Source: Rhizomys pruinosus
Lineage: Eukaryota > Chordata > Mammalia > Rodentia > Spalacidae
NCBI GenBank assembly: GCA_009823505.1
Contig: VZQC01000610.1
Coordinates: forward strand, 1,560,306 to 1,624,305
Direction: 5' to 3'
DNA length: 64,000 bases
Shown here: positions 33,306 to 46,129 of the stretch, piece by piece
How positions within the stretch are numbered: the stretch's first letter is position 1
How the letters are laid out: every line of letters starts with the position of its first letter
Program-made: the position numbers and the translations under genes
Notes under the pieces: generated by a model
Database searches by the model: none
What the model was told of the DNA's origin: nothing
What the model saw: the letters and a program-made list of their open reading frames with translations, nothing else

Positions 33306-33800
33306 GATGCAAAAAGCCCAAAACCTAGAAAAAAGAGACCATGAAAAGAACTCATTTTCACACAAGCTGAGAACTGAAGGCAGAAGGCAGACCACCACTT
33401 TATTTGGCCTATACTAGGAGCAGAACAAGCTCTTGGGCCTTAAAATATAGAAAATTTGGACAATCATCACTGTCTACTGGGAGAATGACCATCCAAGTCA
33501 CCTGTTCCTCCTAGAGTTTGGTGTACTCCAGTGAGTAAATGCATTTGTAAGAATCAGAATCCATGAGTGAGGAGGACCAGTTGCTGCCTGTTGGGTGCAA
33601 GCTCAGGGAAAGCGGAACTTGTCAATTACTTTGTATACCATTCCTAGGTTACTCATGGACTCAAGCTGAACCCATATCTCAGGAAGAAGAAGCTCTGTTA
33701 TGGAGAAAGAACATTCTAGAATCTGATCTCTGTCTTCAAATGATTTATCCGTTAGCTGTGGGTGCTCTTTTGAAAGGACTTAAACACACCAGTAGAACCC
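33306..33800. other. Unassigned intronic sequence
   Basis: Nothing recognised. Confidence 0.4.
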
Positions 33801-33802
33801 TG

Positions 33803-33875
33803 TGCATGTGTGTGTGTGTGCATGTGTGTGTGTGTGTGTGTGTCTGTGTCTGTGTACGTGTGCATGCATGTGTAC
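33803..33875. repeat. (TG)n imperfect microsatellite
   Basis: TG run with CATG and TC interruptions. Confidence 0.9.
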
Positions 33876-34865
33876 TTTACTTTATCTCAAACCCCTCTGG
33901 ACAGAAGCTTCATGGTCCCCTGTGGGCAGTGACACCCTAGACCCTCTGTCTCAAGGCTCAGTCCTCAGCCTGCTCTGGGAGACAGATAGTTTGGAGCTGT
34001 CCAGCTGGGAGGTTGGCTGGGATTTCAGACCAGGACAGCCACAAAGAGCAGCTTTGAGGGAAGAGACATCTGTCAGCTTGAAATAGAGCCAGCAGCAAGA
34101 CACCAGCTTCAGCAGTTCAGAGAGAAGCACTTCTCAGGAGCACCCCCCAACCCCCTCAGCAGCACAATGTGGAGGAGGGTCTGTCCACCTCTTTAGAGGG
34201 AAGGAGCTTGCTTTTATGATTTGGGGGACTCTGAAGGAGGGACCCTCTCAACTTCCTTCTCTTTGTCCTGTTGAAGCCCTGTCTCAACACTCCTCCCCTA
34301 GCCACACTAGTTTTTGTTTTCCTTATTCATTTTTAAGAGTGTTTTTAGACACCCAAATAATGCATTAATAACATCTTGGTAAAGTGCATTCCCTGTTGCT
34401 GGGCAACCCTCAGTCACTCTGTGATACTCCAGCCTCCCTTTGCCAGGGGATCCATAGCTCTGAGCTCCTCACAACCCCCAGACTCTTTACACTGTTCTCA
34501 TGTAAGCTGTGCCCATAAGAAATGCAGGTTGCTCTGTTTTGAATTTACAAAGTTATGTAAAGCCTGTCATTTGGGGCTGCAGCTGCTGTAGGCAAAATAA
34601 TTTCCTTTGCTCTGTGGAATCAAGGGATCTTAAATCTCCGTGCTGCTTAATACAACTGTAGATAGAGCGGGCCACAGGGACTTCTGCAAGGATGAAATCT
34701 CAACACTCACCAGTGGCTAGTGTGCCGAGAGTTTTAGATTGAAACTATTAATTCACTTACAGTAAGTTAAGTTTCCATCCTGCCTGTGGCTGGTGCCTGC
34801 CATTTGGGGCAGCAGCACCAACCTAAGAATGTGCATTATTCTCCAGTTCACATTTGTGTGAGGAG

Positions 34866-34866
<1 letters not shown>
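33876..34866. other. Unassigned intronic sequence
   Basis: Nothing recognised. Confidence 0.4.
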
Positions 34867-34904
<38 letters not shown>

Positions 34905-35198
34905 TGTGTCTGTATGTACTCACCTGTGAGTGTGCATGTGGAAGGCAGAGTTGGTGTTGGGTGTCTTCCTCTATGGCTCTCCACCTCATCTTTTGAAACT
35001 GTGTCTCTCACTGAACCTGGCGCTGCCTTTTTGGCTAGACTGGCTGGCTCCTGAGCCTCAGGGTTCCTCCTGTCTCCAGAGCTGGGGTGACAGGTGCACG
35101 CCAGCATGCCTGGCTTTTTACCTGGTGCCAAGCTCCAAACGCAGGCCCTCATGATTTCACAAGTACTTTGTCCTGTGTGCCACCTCTGCAGGCCCCAA
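34867..35198 (-). mobile_element. B4 SINE with (TG)n tail
   Basis: TG run (34868-34902), then gtctctcactgaacctggcg, ggctagactggctggctcct and caggtgcacgccagcatgcc in B4 order, ending near tgcaggcccc. Confidence 0.8.
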
Positions 35199-35414
35199 GT
35201 TCACTTCTGGTTATGGGAAATCCTCCAAGAGCCACCGAAGAACAGAACGGAAGCCACATGATCCTCTACTGAACTATTACTGCAGTGATTGCCAGCATGC
35301 TGCCATTCTAAATTCCTCCATCTGTGGAATTGCGAAAATAAGCACTGATTTTTATTGACAGACTAATATTTATATTGTTACTAACTTTCCGCTAAATACC
35401 TAATTCGTCTTGTA

Positions 35415-35770
35415 TTGTTGTTGTTTGAATGTGAAAATCTTCCCCCACAAGCTCATGTGTTTGAACCCTTGTCCCCAGCTGATGGTGCTGTTTGGGAAAG
35501 TTATAGAATCTTTAGACTGTGGAGCCTCTCTGAAGGAAGAGGGTTAGTGACAGTGGGCCTTGAGACTTCATACCCCAGCCCTACTTCCTCTTCAGTCTCT
35601 GCTCCCTGAGTATAGATGCAATGTGACCAGCCAGCCTTTAGCTCCTGCCCCCATGTCTACCCCACCCTGATAGACTCTATCCCTCCATAACTGTGAGTCA
35701 AAAGAAACTCTTCTCACTTAAGCCCCTTTGCCCAGGGTATTTTATCACAACGAGAAAGTAACTAAGGCAT
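35415..35770 (+). mobile_element. MT-type MaLR solo LTR, near full length
   Basis: gttgtttgaatgtgaaaatc, aagctcatgtgtttgaaccc, gatggtgctgtttgggaaag and the end ttatcacaacgagaaagtaa are the standard MT order. Confidence 0.85.
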
Positions 35771-35977
35771 GTGGTGTGTGCTTCTTTCTGTGAATGACTG
35801 CATTAGTGTCTGTATATGTTATATGTGTATATATGTACTTGTGAATATATCTGAACATGTCTGTACATGTGCAGGTGCACATGCCTGATTGTCTATATGT
35901 GTGTGTACATGCACATTATTTTGTCTGTGTATGCATGCATGCATGTGCATGTTTCTGTGTGTATATTCATGTATGTA

Positions 35978-36110
35978 TGTGTCATAGTTTTTGTCAACTT
36001 GACACAAACCTAGACATACCTGGGAAGAAGGAATCTCAACTGAGGAATTCTATCACCATTGCTGGCTACCTACTGGCTGACTGTTTCTGAAAGTGGTGAA
36101 ATAAATGTAA
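35978..36110 (-). mobile_element. ~400-bp LTR-class repeat, terminal fragment
   Basis: gtcaacttgacacaaacct and gaaggaatctcaactgagga are the reverse of the family's 3' end. Confidence 0.6.
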
Positions 36111-36561
36111 AGTTGAAGCACTGAGATCCTCCCACAGAGGCCTTCAGAATTGATTCTGCAGCAGCTTCCCAAGGTGTGGAGCCTCTGGTATCCAACTGGG
36201 AGTCCCTGGGCATTCCTGGATTCCAGGCCAGATAAAGGCAGGTCAGATTAATGACACAAAGACCCCCTGCCCTCACAATCATCTTACCAATTCTGCAGTT
36301 CAAAGAGAATTTCTCTTTCCAGCCCCAGGGGGCGCTGTTTTCAGCCCCAGGCCCTTGCCTTTGCAGAGCCTGGCCCCTCCCTGTCAGTGTAGCCTGGGCG
36401 CCGCTGAATGAGCTTTTCCAGGCGAGTACTCTCCCATAAAGACACAATTAAGGCAGGAAGGAGTCAGACCAAGGAGGGAGAAGGCTAAGCCATTTTCTTT
36501 CTTATTTTTTAACAGTCTGCAAAGTTCTGCTGTGCTTCAGAATCCTGGGATTGTTCTCATA

Positions 36562-36626
36562 TTCTCTCTTTCTTTCTCTCTCTCTCTCTCTCCCCCCTCC
36601 TTCTCCTCCTCCTCCTCCTCCCTCAT
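36562..36626. repeat. (TC)n/(TCC)n pyrimidine tract
   Basis: Uninterrupted pyrimidines: TTTC, TC, C-run and TCC units. Confidence 0.9.
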
Positions 36627-36867
36627 GTAGGGATATATGTGGTTTAGCCAAGGAGCCATGCCTCTTAAACTGTGGAGATTATCAGCATCTGCGTAGTTGG
36701 TGTGCTTTGACCAGACTGCAAAACCAAAGTATGACTTCAGCTAAGCTGCGCAGCTGAAAAGAGACAACGAACAGTACAGGAAGGAACAAAAAATGCTGTT
36801 AGGGAGCAGGCTGGGTTGTCAGTTGCCAGAAGCCCACGTCTAACTTTGACTTCTTGAAAGATAGAGA

Positions 36868-37070
36868 GGATGTGTCCTGGCTACACTCTGATTGTGGTAA
36901 ACACCATGGCCAAAAGCTACGTAAGGGAGGAAAGAGGTCGGGGCAGGAACTTTAAGCAGAAACCATGGAGCAACGTTGCTCACCTGCTCCTGATTAGCTT
37001 TCTTATACCCCTGGGGCACCTGCCCAGGGTGTCTGTGCCCAGCCTCAGGATGTTTTCTGTGCTCCTGAGA
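36868..37070 (+). mobile_element. ~400-bp LTR-class repeat fragment
   Basis: gtaaacaccatggccaaaag and gggcaggaactttaagcaga resemble the family's first half. Confidence 0.5.
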
Positions 37071-37089
37071 GGATTAACAGGCCCTTAGG

Positions 37090-37800
37090 CTCCTGAGATG
37101 GGCATTGTCCAGACTGTACCTGTGGTGTGCTTGACCTGTGTACCTTCTTCAAAGGTGCCAAGTCCACTCTTGCTGCTGGTGGGTGGCTTCCTGGTATTCG
37201 CCCTGCCTCCTTGTACTTTGTCGTGCACCCAGCACTCACTTTACAGATTGCATGTACCCTGTGTTTGCTGCCCATTCCCTACTGGCCTCTTGTCACAGGG
37301 CAAGCATGGTGGATGTCTTTCTCCTATTGAATCCCATTGAGTTTTTGCTGAAATTCTTGCTTGTAGATTGAAATGCAGCTGGAACATCTGAGGGGTGCAG
37401 TGGGCCATGCTGGGCCTTCCCTGAGCACAGGCCACGTGAGGGACTTGCAGGACCTCAGGACCAGGGATGGACTCCGGGTGTTCTCACCTGGGCAGGGTCT
37501 TGTTCTTAGTGGGGGTCTGTGACCGCCGTCTCCTTTGCCACCCTCGGTCTGGGGTTTCTGCCAGAGCAAGTGCAGGAGCCTCTGGAAGTCTGACTACACA
37601 GCTTGGTTTGGCTTGGAAGATGATTGTATTGACATGGAGTTGGCATGCCCAGTCTTCTTCTTCAGACTTACATGGGTCCTCTGTGGATGGCAGCAGGTGT
37701 AATGTGTGGGTGTGATGTTGTGCAAGAAGCTTTGGGGTTCCATGGCAGAGTAGGACAAGTATATAATGCTACTGTACAGACCATCAGAACAAAACCAGAG
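37090..37800. other. Unassigned intronic sequence
   Basis: Nothing recognised. Confidence 0.4.
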
Positions 37801-37949
37801 GGCCGGGGAAGCAGTTCAGTCCAGTAAACTGCTTTATTAGTATGCACCAAAGCCTAGTTCCATCTGGTTCCAGCACCACATAAACCCAGCATGGTGACTG
37901 ACGCACAGCATGTGGGAGATATAGGCAGGGACATCAAAAATTGAAGATA
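37801..37949 (+). mobile_element. ID/B4-type SINE head
   Basis: ggccggggaagcagttcagt and ggttccagcaccacataaac fit an ID-derived head. A B1 follows directly. Confidence 0.5.
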
Positions 37950-38103
37950 GAAGCCAGGTGTGGTGGTGCATGCCATTAATCCCAACACTCAGGAGGCAGA
38001 AGCAGGAGGATCTCTATGAGCTCAATGGCAGCTTGGCCTATGTAGGGAGTTTCAGGCTAGCCTGGGCTACAGGGAGAGCCTGTCTCGAAAAAAAAAAAAA
38101 AAC
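37950..38103 (+). mobile_element. B1 SINE
   Basis: agccaggtgtggtggtgcat to gagcctgtctcgaaaaa with a pure A tail. The central part (ctcaatggcagcttggccta) is diverged. Confidence 0.88.
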
Positions 38104-38764
38104 CTAGAATTTTTCACCACAAAATAATAACTATTTAGGGTAATGAATATGATAATTACCTTGCTTTGATCCATACACTATATGTGTCAAAGTATCATAT
38201 TGTGTCCCTTTAATAGTTTTAGGTATCAATCATAAATAAAATTTAAGATATGAACAACAACAAAAAATGATTACTGGGCATCCTTGTGTTGGAGACTGTT
38301 GGGTAGGTAGGGGAAGAGGGCTTGTCCTCCCTGGACACAGGCCACAATATTGCCTGGAAGTCCACCATTGCCTCCCCTGCATCCTCCAGACTGTGCTCTG
38401 GAGGCAAAGCTGAAGTGCCCTCAGTTACAGGGCCAGAAGGGCCTCTAAGGACCCAGACTCCCTGGGCAGAAGCACAGGGCTCTACCCACTTCAAGGTGTC
38501 CAAGCTTCTGATCCGTAGCTGTTATCCTGGGGCAGCTGACCTAGCACAGAGGGGCTGAACAGGACTGAGAGGATAGGATGCAGGGGGAGGGGAGTCTGGT
38601 CACAGAGACCAAAGGAAGCATCTCCTTTAGCACTGCAGCCTGCTACCAGGCAAAAAGCTGGCCTGGTATTGCTCCAAGTTAAGAACGCAAATTCTCACGT
38701 GTCGTCCAGTTGTAACAAGTTTTCACCCCCTCTTAGTTTCTTCTTCTTCTCTTTGTCTTTAGTC
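38104..38764. other. Unassigned intronic sequence
   Basis: Nothing recognised. Confidence 0.4.
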
Positions 38765-38973
38765 TTTTTTATTTTTTTTTATGTGTATGAATGTTTGACC
38801 TCCATGTAAGTGCACTCATGTCCTGCAGTGTCTGTGGGTGTCAGAAAAGGGTATTGGATCCCCTGGAACTAGAGTTATAGATAGTTGTTAGCTGTGGTGT
38901 GGGTGCTGGGAACTGAACACAGGTACTCTTCAGGAGTTACCAATGTTAACTTCTGAGCCATCTCTCTAGACCC
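38765..38973 (-). mobile_element. B2 SINE
   Basis: ttatgtgtatgaatgtttga to gagccatctctctagacccc. Confidence 0.88.
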
Positions 38974-38987
38974 CCTCCTCCTACTTT

Positions 38988-39220
38988 TCTTTTTTTTTTT
39001 AATTTTATTAATTTTTTCGTATGTGTATGAGTGTACTGTCTGCATGTAGGTTGTTACACCCATGTCGTGCAAATGCTGTGGAGGTCAGAAGAGGGTGTCA
39101 GATTCCTCTGGGACTGGAGTTAAAGACGGTTTTCAGCCACCATGTGGGTGCTGGGGATTGAACCCAGTCCTCTGCAAGAGCAGTCAGCACTCTTAACTGC
39201 TAGGCTATCTCTCCAGCCCC
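38988..39220 (-). mobile_element. B2 SINE, tandem to the previous one
   Basis: ttcgtatgtgtatgagtgta to ggctatctctccagcccc, in the same orientation 15 bp away. Confidence 0.9.
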
Positions 39221-39820
39221 ATACTTTTCTAATGGTCCCATGGCCCAGTAGTCAAATAGGCCTATTGCCCATGTGCCTGAGTGTGCGAGGCTTCCCTAGA
39301 AAAGGTGTCTTGAGCACAGTTAGGCCTGGACAGAGCTCTGGCGTGACATGCTGGCCATGATGCATATCTTGCTGGAAGCAGAGTCACAGGTGCAGGCCAT
39401 GCTGTTGAGCAGGCTACTTTGCAAGAGACTGTAGTTGTCCTTCCTCCAGACTGGGCCTGGATTCTGTTCCCTTCTTCCTCCTGGTCACCTTTGTGTGTTC
39501 TCATTTTGTTTGCCTAGTTTTGACACTGCTGGGTATCTTTCTGCATTTTAACATAGTTCTGGCTTTCCTGGTAGCTGGAGGAAAACAGTGGCAGATGCCT
39601 AAACACGGTGTAGTTGTAGGATACTGAATGCACAGGAGGTTGTTCAAACACAGTTGGTGAGGTAGCCAGGACTGGTGACATGCCACTCTTTCAACTCCGC
39701 AATCTCTTCGCTTGTAGTAAGAGTCCTGCTAAAAGAGAGACCAGAGAAGCCAGGCGAGATGGACTTTAGGAAACCTAGGATGCTGGCAGTCAGAGGCCCA
39801 GAGGATGCTCATTCATTATT
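39221..39820. other. Unassigned intronic sequence
   Basis: Nothing recognised. Confidence 0.4.
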
Positions 39821-39825
39821 TCCAC

Positions 39826-40200
39826 CCATCATTCATCCATCCATCACTCCGTCATCCATCCAATTAATCCATCACCAGTGCTTCCGTTTATTCATCCATC
39901 CATAATCCTTCCATCTATCTATCTATTCTACCCATCTGCTCATCCATCCATTCATCCATGAATTTATCCATCTATCTGCACATCCATCCATCTGTACAAC
40001 CTCATCTATCCATCTGTCTTCCTTCCATCATCCATCCATCCAGGATCCTTCCATCAATATGCTCATCAATCCATTATCCATATGCCCATTCATATCTATA
40101 AATCTATCCACCCACTTCCTATCCATCCACCTGCCTTCTATCCATCCATCCATCCATCCAATACATACATACATCCAACCATCCATCCATCCATCCAATA
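39826..40200. repeat. (ATCC)n degenerate tetranucleotide tract
   Basis: About 375 bp of catccatcc-type units, with purer runs at 40140-40160 and 40178-40197. Confidence 0.92.
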
Positions 40201-40410
40201 TGTACTTTCTAAGAGCATTCATTTCCCAGATACTGACTAGTATGCCAAGGAAGAAAAGATACTCTCTTGTTCTGTCCCCACTGGAATGAGATGTGTGATT
40301 TCTCAGGGCTTCATCTCCAGGTCTCAGAGCAAGTGCTCACCAAACAATGCTAACATGAGAGGGAGCCCTGGAAGGACAAGAAACTATCACCTGAAGATTT
40401 GTTAAGAGCT

Positions 40411-41030
40411 GAACTTTGCAGGTAAATGGATGGAACTCAAAGCCATTTTGCTAAGTGAAGTAACATAGTCCCAGAAAAACAAACGATGAATGGTATCCCT
40501 CATTTGTGGATGTTAGCACCAGATCCCTAGTTGAAAGGCAAGCTGAGCAAAGTTAATGTTATATTTCCTTTATCTGAAAGCAACTGTGCTGTTATAATGT
40601 AAATCCCTTGATGGGCTCTAAAATTAATTTACCACTTATTTTCAGACTTTGTAATTGTGGTATATGGGTGGAGCTTAGGTATTCATATTTTAGAGTAATG
40701 TAACATTAAAGGAAAAAATGTAAACTCCTAAACATATTTTGGAATTAACATGCAGGCATATTTTAGAGCAATACAAATGGGAGGGAACAACACCAACGAA
40801 AAGACTGGGTCAAAGAACTGACGGAAACAGTTAACTTCTGCCCAAACAATAAACCTCTGCAGAGAAAAACTTTCAAAAGAGTGAGAAAAAAATGCAGGAC
40901 GTGTATGGCAAGTTGCATGAACTGGGGTGGGGTGGGGTGGGGGCAGGGAAAAGGGAGTGTGCCTAAGTTGGACTGAGAAATGATGTAGGAAATACACAAA
41001 ACACCAATAAAATATTTTATTAAAAATTTA
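40411..41030 (+). mobile_element. 5'-truncated L1 3' end with G-rich tract
   Basis: aaatggatggaactcaaagc, then an L1 3' UTR with a G-rich purine tract (40924-40955), aataaa near 41005 and an A-rich tail. The short flanks aagagctg at 40404-40411 and 41033-41040 suggest a target duplication. Confidence 0.75.
40924..40943 (+). other. G-quadruplex motif in the L1 3' UTR
   Basis: Four runs of at least four G separated by single T bases. Confidence 0.85.
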
Positions 41031-41040
41031 AAAAGAGCTG

Positions 41041-41870
41041 TGCTCTTACTGGTCAGGTCTCAGATGCTGTGTGCTGGGAATGAGTGAGAGGCTATTCATC
41101 GAAAGAAGTGGAAGATATTTTGTCAAAACAAAAATAAATATGGGCAAGAAATTCCAACAGATACTTAGGTTCTGCAGCCCCTAAGATTCTTCCTGGCTAT
41201 TCTCACATCACAGCCTTGCAGAGTTCAGACTCCACACTCCATGGACCAGTGCATGAGACAGCCTGTTGTTTGTCTTGAGTCATCTAACATACCTTGAAAC
41301 ATCCAGCTTGCAGTGACTGGTGCTTGTCATGTCACACAGTTCCTAGATGACTCTGACGGTCATCCTCTCCTGAAGTCATCTCAGTGGGTTGTCTAGCAGT
41401 GCTGCCATCCAAGACGCCACTGGCTCAGGAGGACCCTCATTCAAGGTGGCGGTGGGGAGGAAGCCTTGTGTTCTCCAGTATGTAGTTGACTTTATGGCTC
41501 AAGTGTCCCCATGACCTGGCAGTGGCTTCCTATAGAGAGAAGGATGAAGTGAGACAGGAAGGGGACGACATCCCCCCTTTAAACAGCCTTGTCTCCAAAG
41601 TCACAAATTGTCACTTGGGCCTAATTCTGTTTGTTAGAAAATGGGTCACTGAAGATCAGTACGTGTAGTCTGCAAGGGCTCACCTTGTGGAAGGAAGAAC
41701 ATCAAGGGGTTTAATGATGATGTTTAGCATGAATACTTCCTCAGATAAGAAAGAAAAGCATTTTATCAGGATTTTAATGTCACAAATAGGAAAAAGAGGG
41801 ACAAATCAGAGAACCAGAGTATTGTACACATCTGAGCAACCTGGGCCACCCTCCCTATACTGGAACCTTT
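41041..41870. other. Unassigned intronic sequence
   Basis: Nothing recognised. Confidence 0.4.
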
Positions 41871-41871
41871 T

Positions 41872-41907
41872 TTCAAAAAAATTATTTGTATGTGTATCTG
41901 TGTGAGG

Positions 41908-41949
<42 letters not shown>

Positions 41950-42088
41950 AAGTCCCATGGAGACCAGAAGAGGGCATTGGATCCCCTGGATCTGGAGCTG
42001 CAGTCAGTTGCAGCCAACCACTGTAGGTGCTAGAAACTCTCTGCAGGATTAGTGTGTGTTCTTAACCACCAAGCCTCCTCTCCAGCCA
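41872..42088 (-). mobile_element. B2 SINE with internal (TG)n
   Basis: Reverse B2 (gaccagaagagggcattgga, ctggatctggagctgcagtc, tctccagcca). A TG run at 41909-41949 expanded within the tail half. Confidence 0.85.
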
Positions 42089-43240
42089 CACTGGTTGTTT
42101 GTTTTCACAAAAATGACATTTTTCTTCAACTTAATTTTCACCCGGGAAATCTTTCTGGGCAAACACTTGCACTTCTCCTTCATACCTGCTGCTTAATAAG
42201 TTAAAAATTAATACGTAATAGTTTGTCATACCCGTCATATGCCAGGCAGGACTGGGAGCTTTATCTCCATAAGTTGTTTTATCTTCAGAGTGGCTCCAAA
42301 GAGTCTGTGGTATTGTTGAGATTTGTTGTGCAAACAGGAGGCTAGAATGGGCTATGGTGGGGTCCGGAACCCAGTGGCCCAGCTCAGGGTTGTCCTTTCC
42401 AAATCCTGCCTGTTTCTCCATCCTTCCCAGCATTCTGTCCTGTGGTTGCCCGTCCTCTGACACTCTGCTATGTGTCTCTCTTATGTCCTTTCCACTTTAG
42501 AGTAACAGAGAAGTACTGCCCCAGACAGCTGAGACACATCCCTCTCCAACTCCATTGCTGATGCAGGTCCCTGGCTCCTTCTCTCACCCATTTCCCTTTG
42601 TATTACTAAGCTGCTTGGGTAAAATCTTCCCCAGAGGCTGCTTCATGCGAGCCTAAAGCTAGCACCTTTTAATTCTTCCCCACTGAACTGTGTCCTCTCC
42701 TCTGCTGGAATCCTGTGAGCTCAATAGCACGGATTCCGTCTAGGAGTAGTACAGCACCAGGCTGCATAGGACTCAGAAAAGCCTCTTGATTCTTGGACAC
42801 TGAATGAAAACCATGTAAGGCCTACCCCAGTTGATTTGGTTTCCCTGAGATTAGCACTAAAAGCAAGATTGATGTCTTAAGAACAGGCATAAGCTCAGGG
42901 GACTGTGGAACAGGATGTTGATTATCTGTAAGTTTAAATGAAGGAAGGCCTCTCAGACTGGCCTAAGCCTGGAAAGTCACACTCCACAGACTCTCCCAGC
43001 TTTGGGCACAGCTGGATCCAGGGGCTCTGTCTCCTGGCCACTGCCCTTGACCCAATGCTAGGTGAAAGTGATCGACTCAGAATAGAGCCATGCAGCTGAG
43101 CCCGACCACCCGGCAGTGGGCACAGACACCGAGTTCAAATCCTGATTCCATTATGCCAGACAAGTGGCTCTCAGCAAATCTCACTTCTACAGGCTCATCT
43201 CCTTATGAAAGAAATGAGGACAATAAAACAACTCACCCCC
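42089..43240. other. Unassigned intronic sequence
   Basis: Nothing recognised over about 1.15 kb. Confidence 0.4.
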
Positions 43241-43585
43241 AGGGCCTAGAACATAGCTCACTCAGCACTGTCTGTTCAAGCACAGGGACCTGGGTTTGAT
43301 TTCCAGCACCCATATAAAAATCTGGGTGTGGCGTGGTGGCGCATACTTGTCTAGCACCAGGGAGGGAGGCAGAGACAAGCAGATCCCTGGGTCTTCTGAG
43401 CCAGCCAGACTATACAATTCAGAAAGTCATTGAGAGACCCTCTATCATAAAACAAGGAAGGCTGCACCCTGGCAACTAAGGCTGACTTTGGCTTTCACAT
43501 ATATGCACGTGCGCACACACACACACACACACACGCGCGCACACACACGTGCACACACACACACACGCGCGCACACACACACGAG
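43241..43585 (+). mobile_element. B4 SINE with (CA)n tail
   Basis: acctgggtttgatttccagc, gtggcgcatacttgtctagc, a degenerate centre, then CA/CGCG repeats at 43512-43582. Confidence 0.7.
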
Positions 43586-44685
43586 GGCGGGGGAAGAATA
43601 CTCATCCCAGAGTGCTATTTTAGGTTCAAAGGACTTGCTCTTGGGCGCACAGTACCCACACCGTCAAGGGTCAACCCTTGGAGTTACTTCCCATGCCCCC
43701 TGCCTTGCATTTCTGGCTTCCTGAGGCTCTGCACCCATCTCCCATCAAAGACAATTTTTTCTGCCTTGACTTTTCAGCACACTCCCTGGTAATTCACCAT
43801 TCCCTCTTGAAAATTTCACTTTAAATGTCCATTTCACAATATGAAAAAGTTAAAGAGTATGTAATGAAAGAGAAGACTACCTCCATCTTCTGGGGTAATC
43901 TTTTTTCTTTGTATTTACTCAACCATCAAGAAAGCATTTCTGCTTTGTACTCTAAGACTCCTCTTTAATATAATCATCCTAAATTCTGCTATAACCAAAC
44001 AAGCGTACAGATGCTAAATGAGACTCAGATGTAGGGGGAGGGCAGCGAATGCCTCAATGAGATATAGACTTTTTAAAAAATTATCTGTAATTACTGGAAA
44101 GGAAATATGGGCTCTATATTAAAAATAAGCTCCCTATTTTTGAGGAAAAAGACCATCCTAAAGAACAGGAATGCTGTTTCTTTTTATTGACATGAATTGA
44201 GATAATTTGGACTCTCGGGATTAATATCAGGTTCCACATAAATAATGACACCATCTGCCATTCACGATGTGCTGCTCTCTGAATAGACACTGTGAAACAT
44301 CCTGCAGCCATATGTTGTGAGCACAAGGACAGTTAGCTAAAGCCCACTGGAAGCATTCCTGTTATGCAATTCAGAGTAACTCCTCATTCTTTTTTCTTTT
44401 TTGCTTCCATTTCCACATTGTTCTGAAGGGAGAGTAAAAACCACGTTTATGCTGTTGCTCCACGAGGTGAGCATGGCTTATAATTGGGGTTATAGAATTC
44501 ACTGGAGAAGAGGCTGACAGCATCGAACTGTGCATGAAACAGCTCAGAACAACTTCCTCCCTGCTAGGATCAGCAAACCAAGGTCTGAATTCTGACTGCC
44601 ACTCATTCTGCTGCTGACCAAGTACAAGAACAGTTTCTTTAATGAAGGGATAACACCTGTATCATCAAAAATTGCATTCTTATTT
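43586..44685. other. Unassigned intronic sequence, partly AT-rich
   Basis: No gene or repeat was recognised over 1.1 kb. A candidate place for conserved non-coding sequence. Confidence 0.4.
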
Positions 44686-44689
44686 TTAA

Positions 44690-44772
44690 TTTTGAGATGG
44701 AGTCTCACTGTATAGTCCTGGCTGGCCTTGAGTTTGCTATTTTGACCAGGCTGGCCTTAAACTCACAGAGAT

Positions 44773-44807
<35 letters not shown>

Positions 44808-44859
44808 TGCCTCTGCCTCATGAATGCTGGGATTAAAGGCATGCATCACCACGCCCGGC
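44690..44859 (-). mobile_element. B1 SINE with expanded (CCTG)n
   Basis: gatggagtctcactgtatag to accacgcccggc. The normal ctgcctgcctctgcctcc block has grown to about eight CCTG units (44775-44806). Confidence 0.9.
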
Positions 44860-45515
44860 AAACCACATGTAATTCTGTCTGTAGATGAAGTCTCTTTGGA
44901 GCCAGACAAGAATGTCTGCCTTTGGTAACTGTCCTGCCAAGCCTACAGGGAAGGGCCTCACAGAAACCCTCAGCCCTCAGCGCCCAGAGTATTTTCAGGC
45001 TGGGTCTCTATGGAAAGACTGCATCAATCCCTTCTTTGGATGACTCGTGAAGCTGAACTTGTGAATCTCAGTTTGGATAAAGTGAAGGTGAGCTGCATTA
45101 GATGCTTTTGGCTGAAAGTGGGAGAAAGCCTCCTGTTCCACAGCTTGTTGGCTCACACCTGGAAGGGCATCAGGAGCTGAGATTCTGGGTGTTCGTGTGA
45201 TGACTCTACAGGTTCTCAGGAGCCACCGGTAGACAGGTGTGGAGACCTCTCTTGGTTGCACAGTAGGCTGATGGTAGGTGACAGGAATCTACTGTCTCCC
45301 CCAAAGCTGAAAGAAGTTTGGAAGTTTTCCCCATAAAGAAATGATAGGAGTCTGAGGAGATAGATTTAAGTTTATGCAGAACCAAACCAGTTACTGGAAC
45401 CACATTTGAAACGATGCTATCTGATTTAGCCCAGGGCTTGGCAAAATATGAACCATGAGCCATATCTTACCTGCTGATGTTTTTTTTCATAGCCTGCAAG
45501 TTAAGAATGATTTTA
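44860..45515. other. Unassigned intronic sequence
   Basis: Nothing recognised. Confidence 0.4.
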
Positions 45516-45520
45516 ACCTT

Positions 45521-45675
45521 TTGTTTTGTTTTGTTTCTTTGAGACAAGATCTCCCAGTAGCCCCAGTGGGCCTGGAACTCACTATGTAGACCAGGCTGGC
45601 CTCAGTTTCACAGGGATCTGCCTGCTTCTGCCTCCCTAGTCCTGGATTGAAAGCATGAACCACCACACCAGCTGA
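45521..45675 (-). mobile_element. B1 SINE
   Basis: A gttttgttttgttttgtttc tail, then ctatgtagaccaggctggcc, ending near accaccacaccagct. Confidence 0.88.
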
Positions 45676-46125
45676 TTTTAATGTTTTTAATAGCTTTAGA
45701 AGTACATTGGCAATATGAAATTTTGTCTCCCAATCTTTAAAAGCTTAAAAGATCTACTCTTTCAACCCTTAAGTAAAGGTTTGCCAGAGCTTAGGTTATA
45801 TCAGTGGTCCTTTGCCTTGGTGTGAAGGGACAAAGCTTGAGAGGAGATCTGCAATCTTATAAGCTATCTATGCAACTGAAAACAAGTCAGAAGTGTTCTT
45901 CTGACAGAGGAAAACTGGAACAAAAATGATTCATAGAACATGTGTACCTAGAGAGTAAAGCCGGGACCAGATGTGACCAGATGTGACGCTTGCTACCATA
46001 CTGCAATATCAGCCAGAAACACAAACTGACAGAATGGTGTTTGAACCATGTGGCTTTCACAGGAAACGTGGGCATTATGGATATAATTCCTCAATGAGGA
46101 TTCCCTGAGAGAATTGAGAACCTTG
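45676..46125. other. Unassigned intronic sequence
   Basis: Nothing recognised. Confidence 0.4.
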
Positions 46126-46129
46126 TAGT

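Noticed and set aside
39826..40200. CRISPR-like array of short repeats
   Set aside because: It is a degenerate ATCC microsatellite in a mammalian intron, with no unique spacers of even length.
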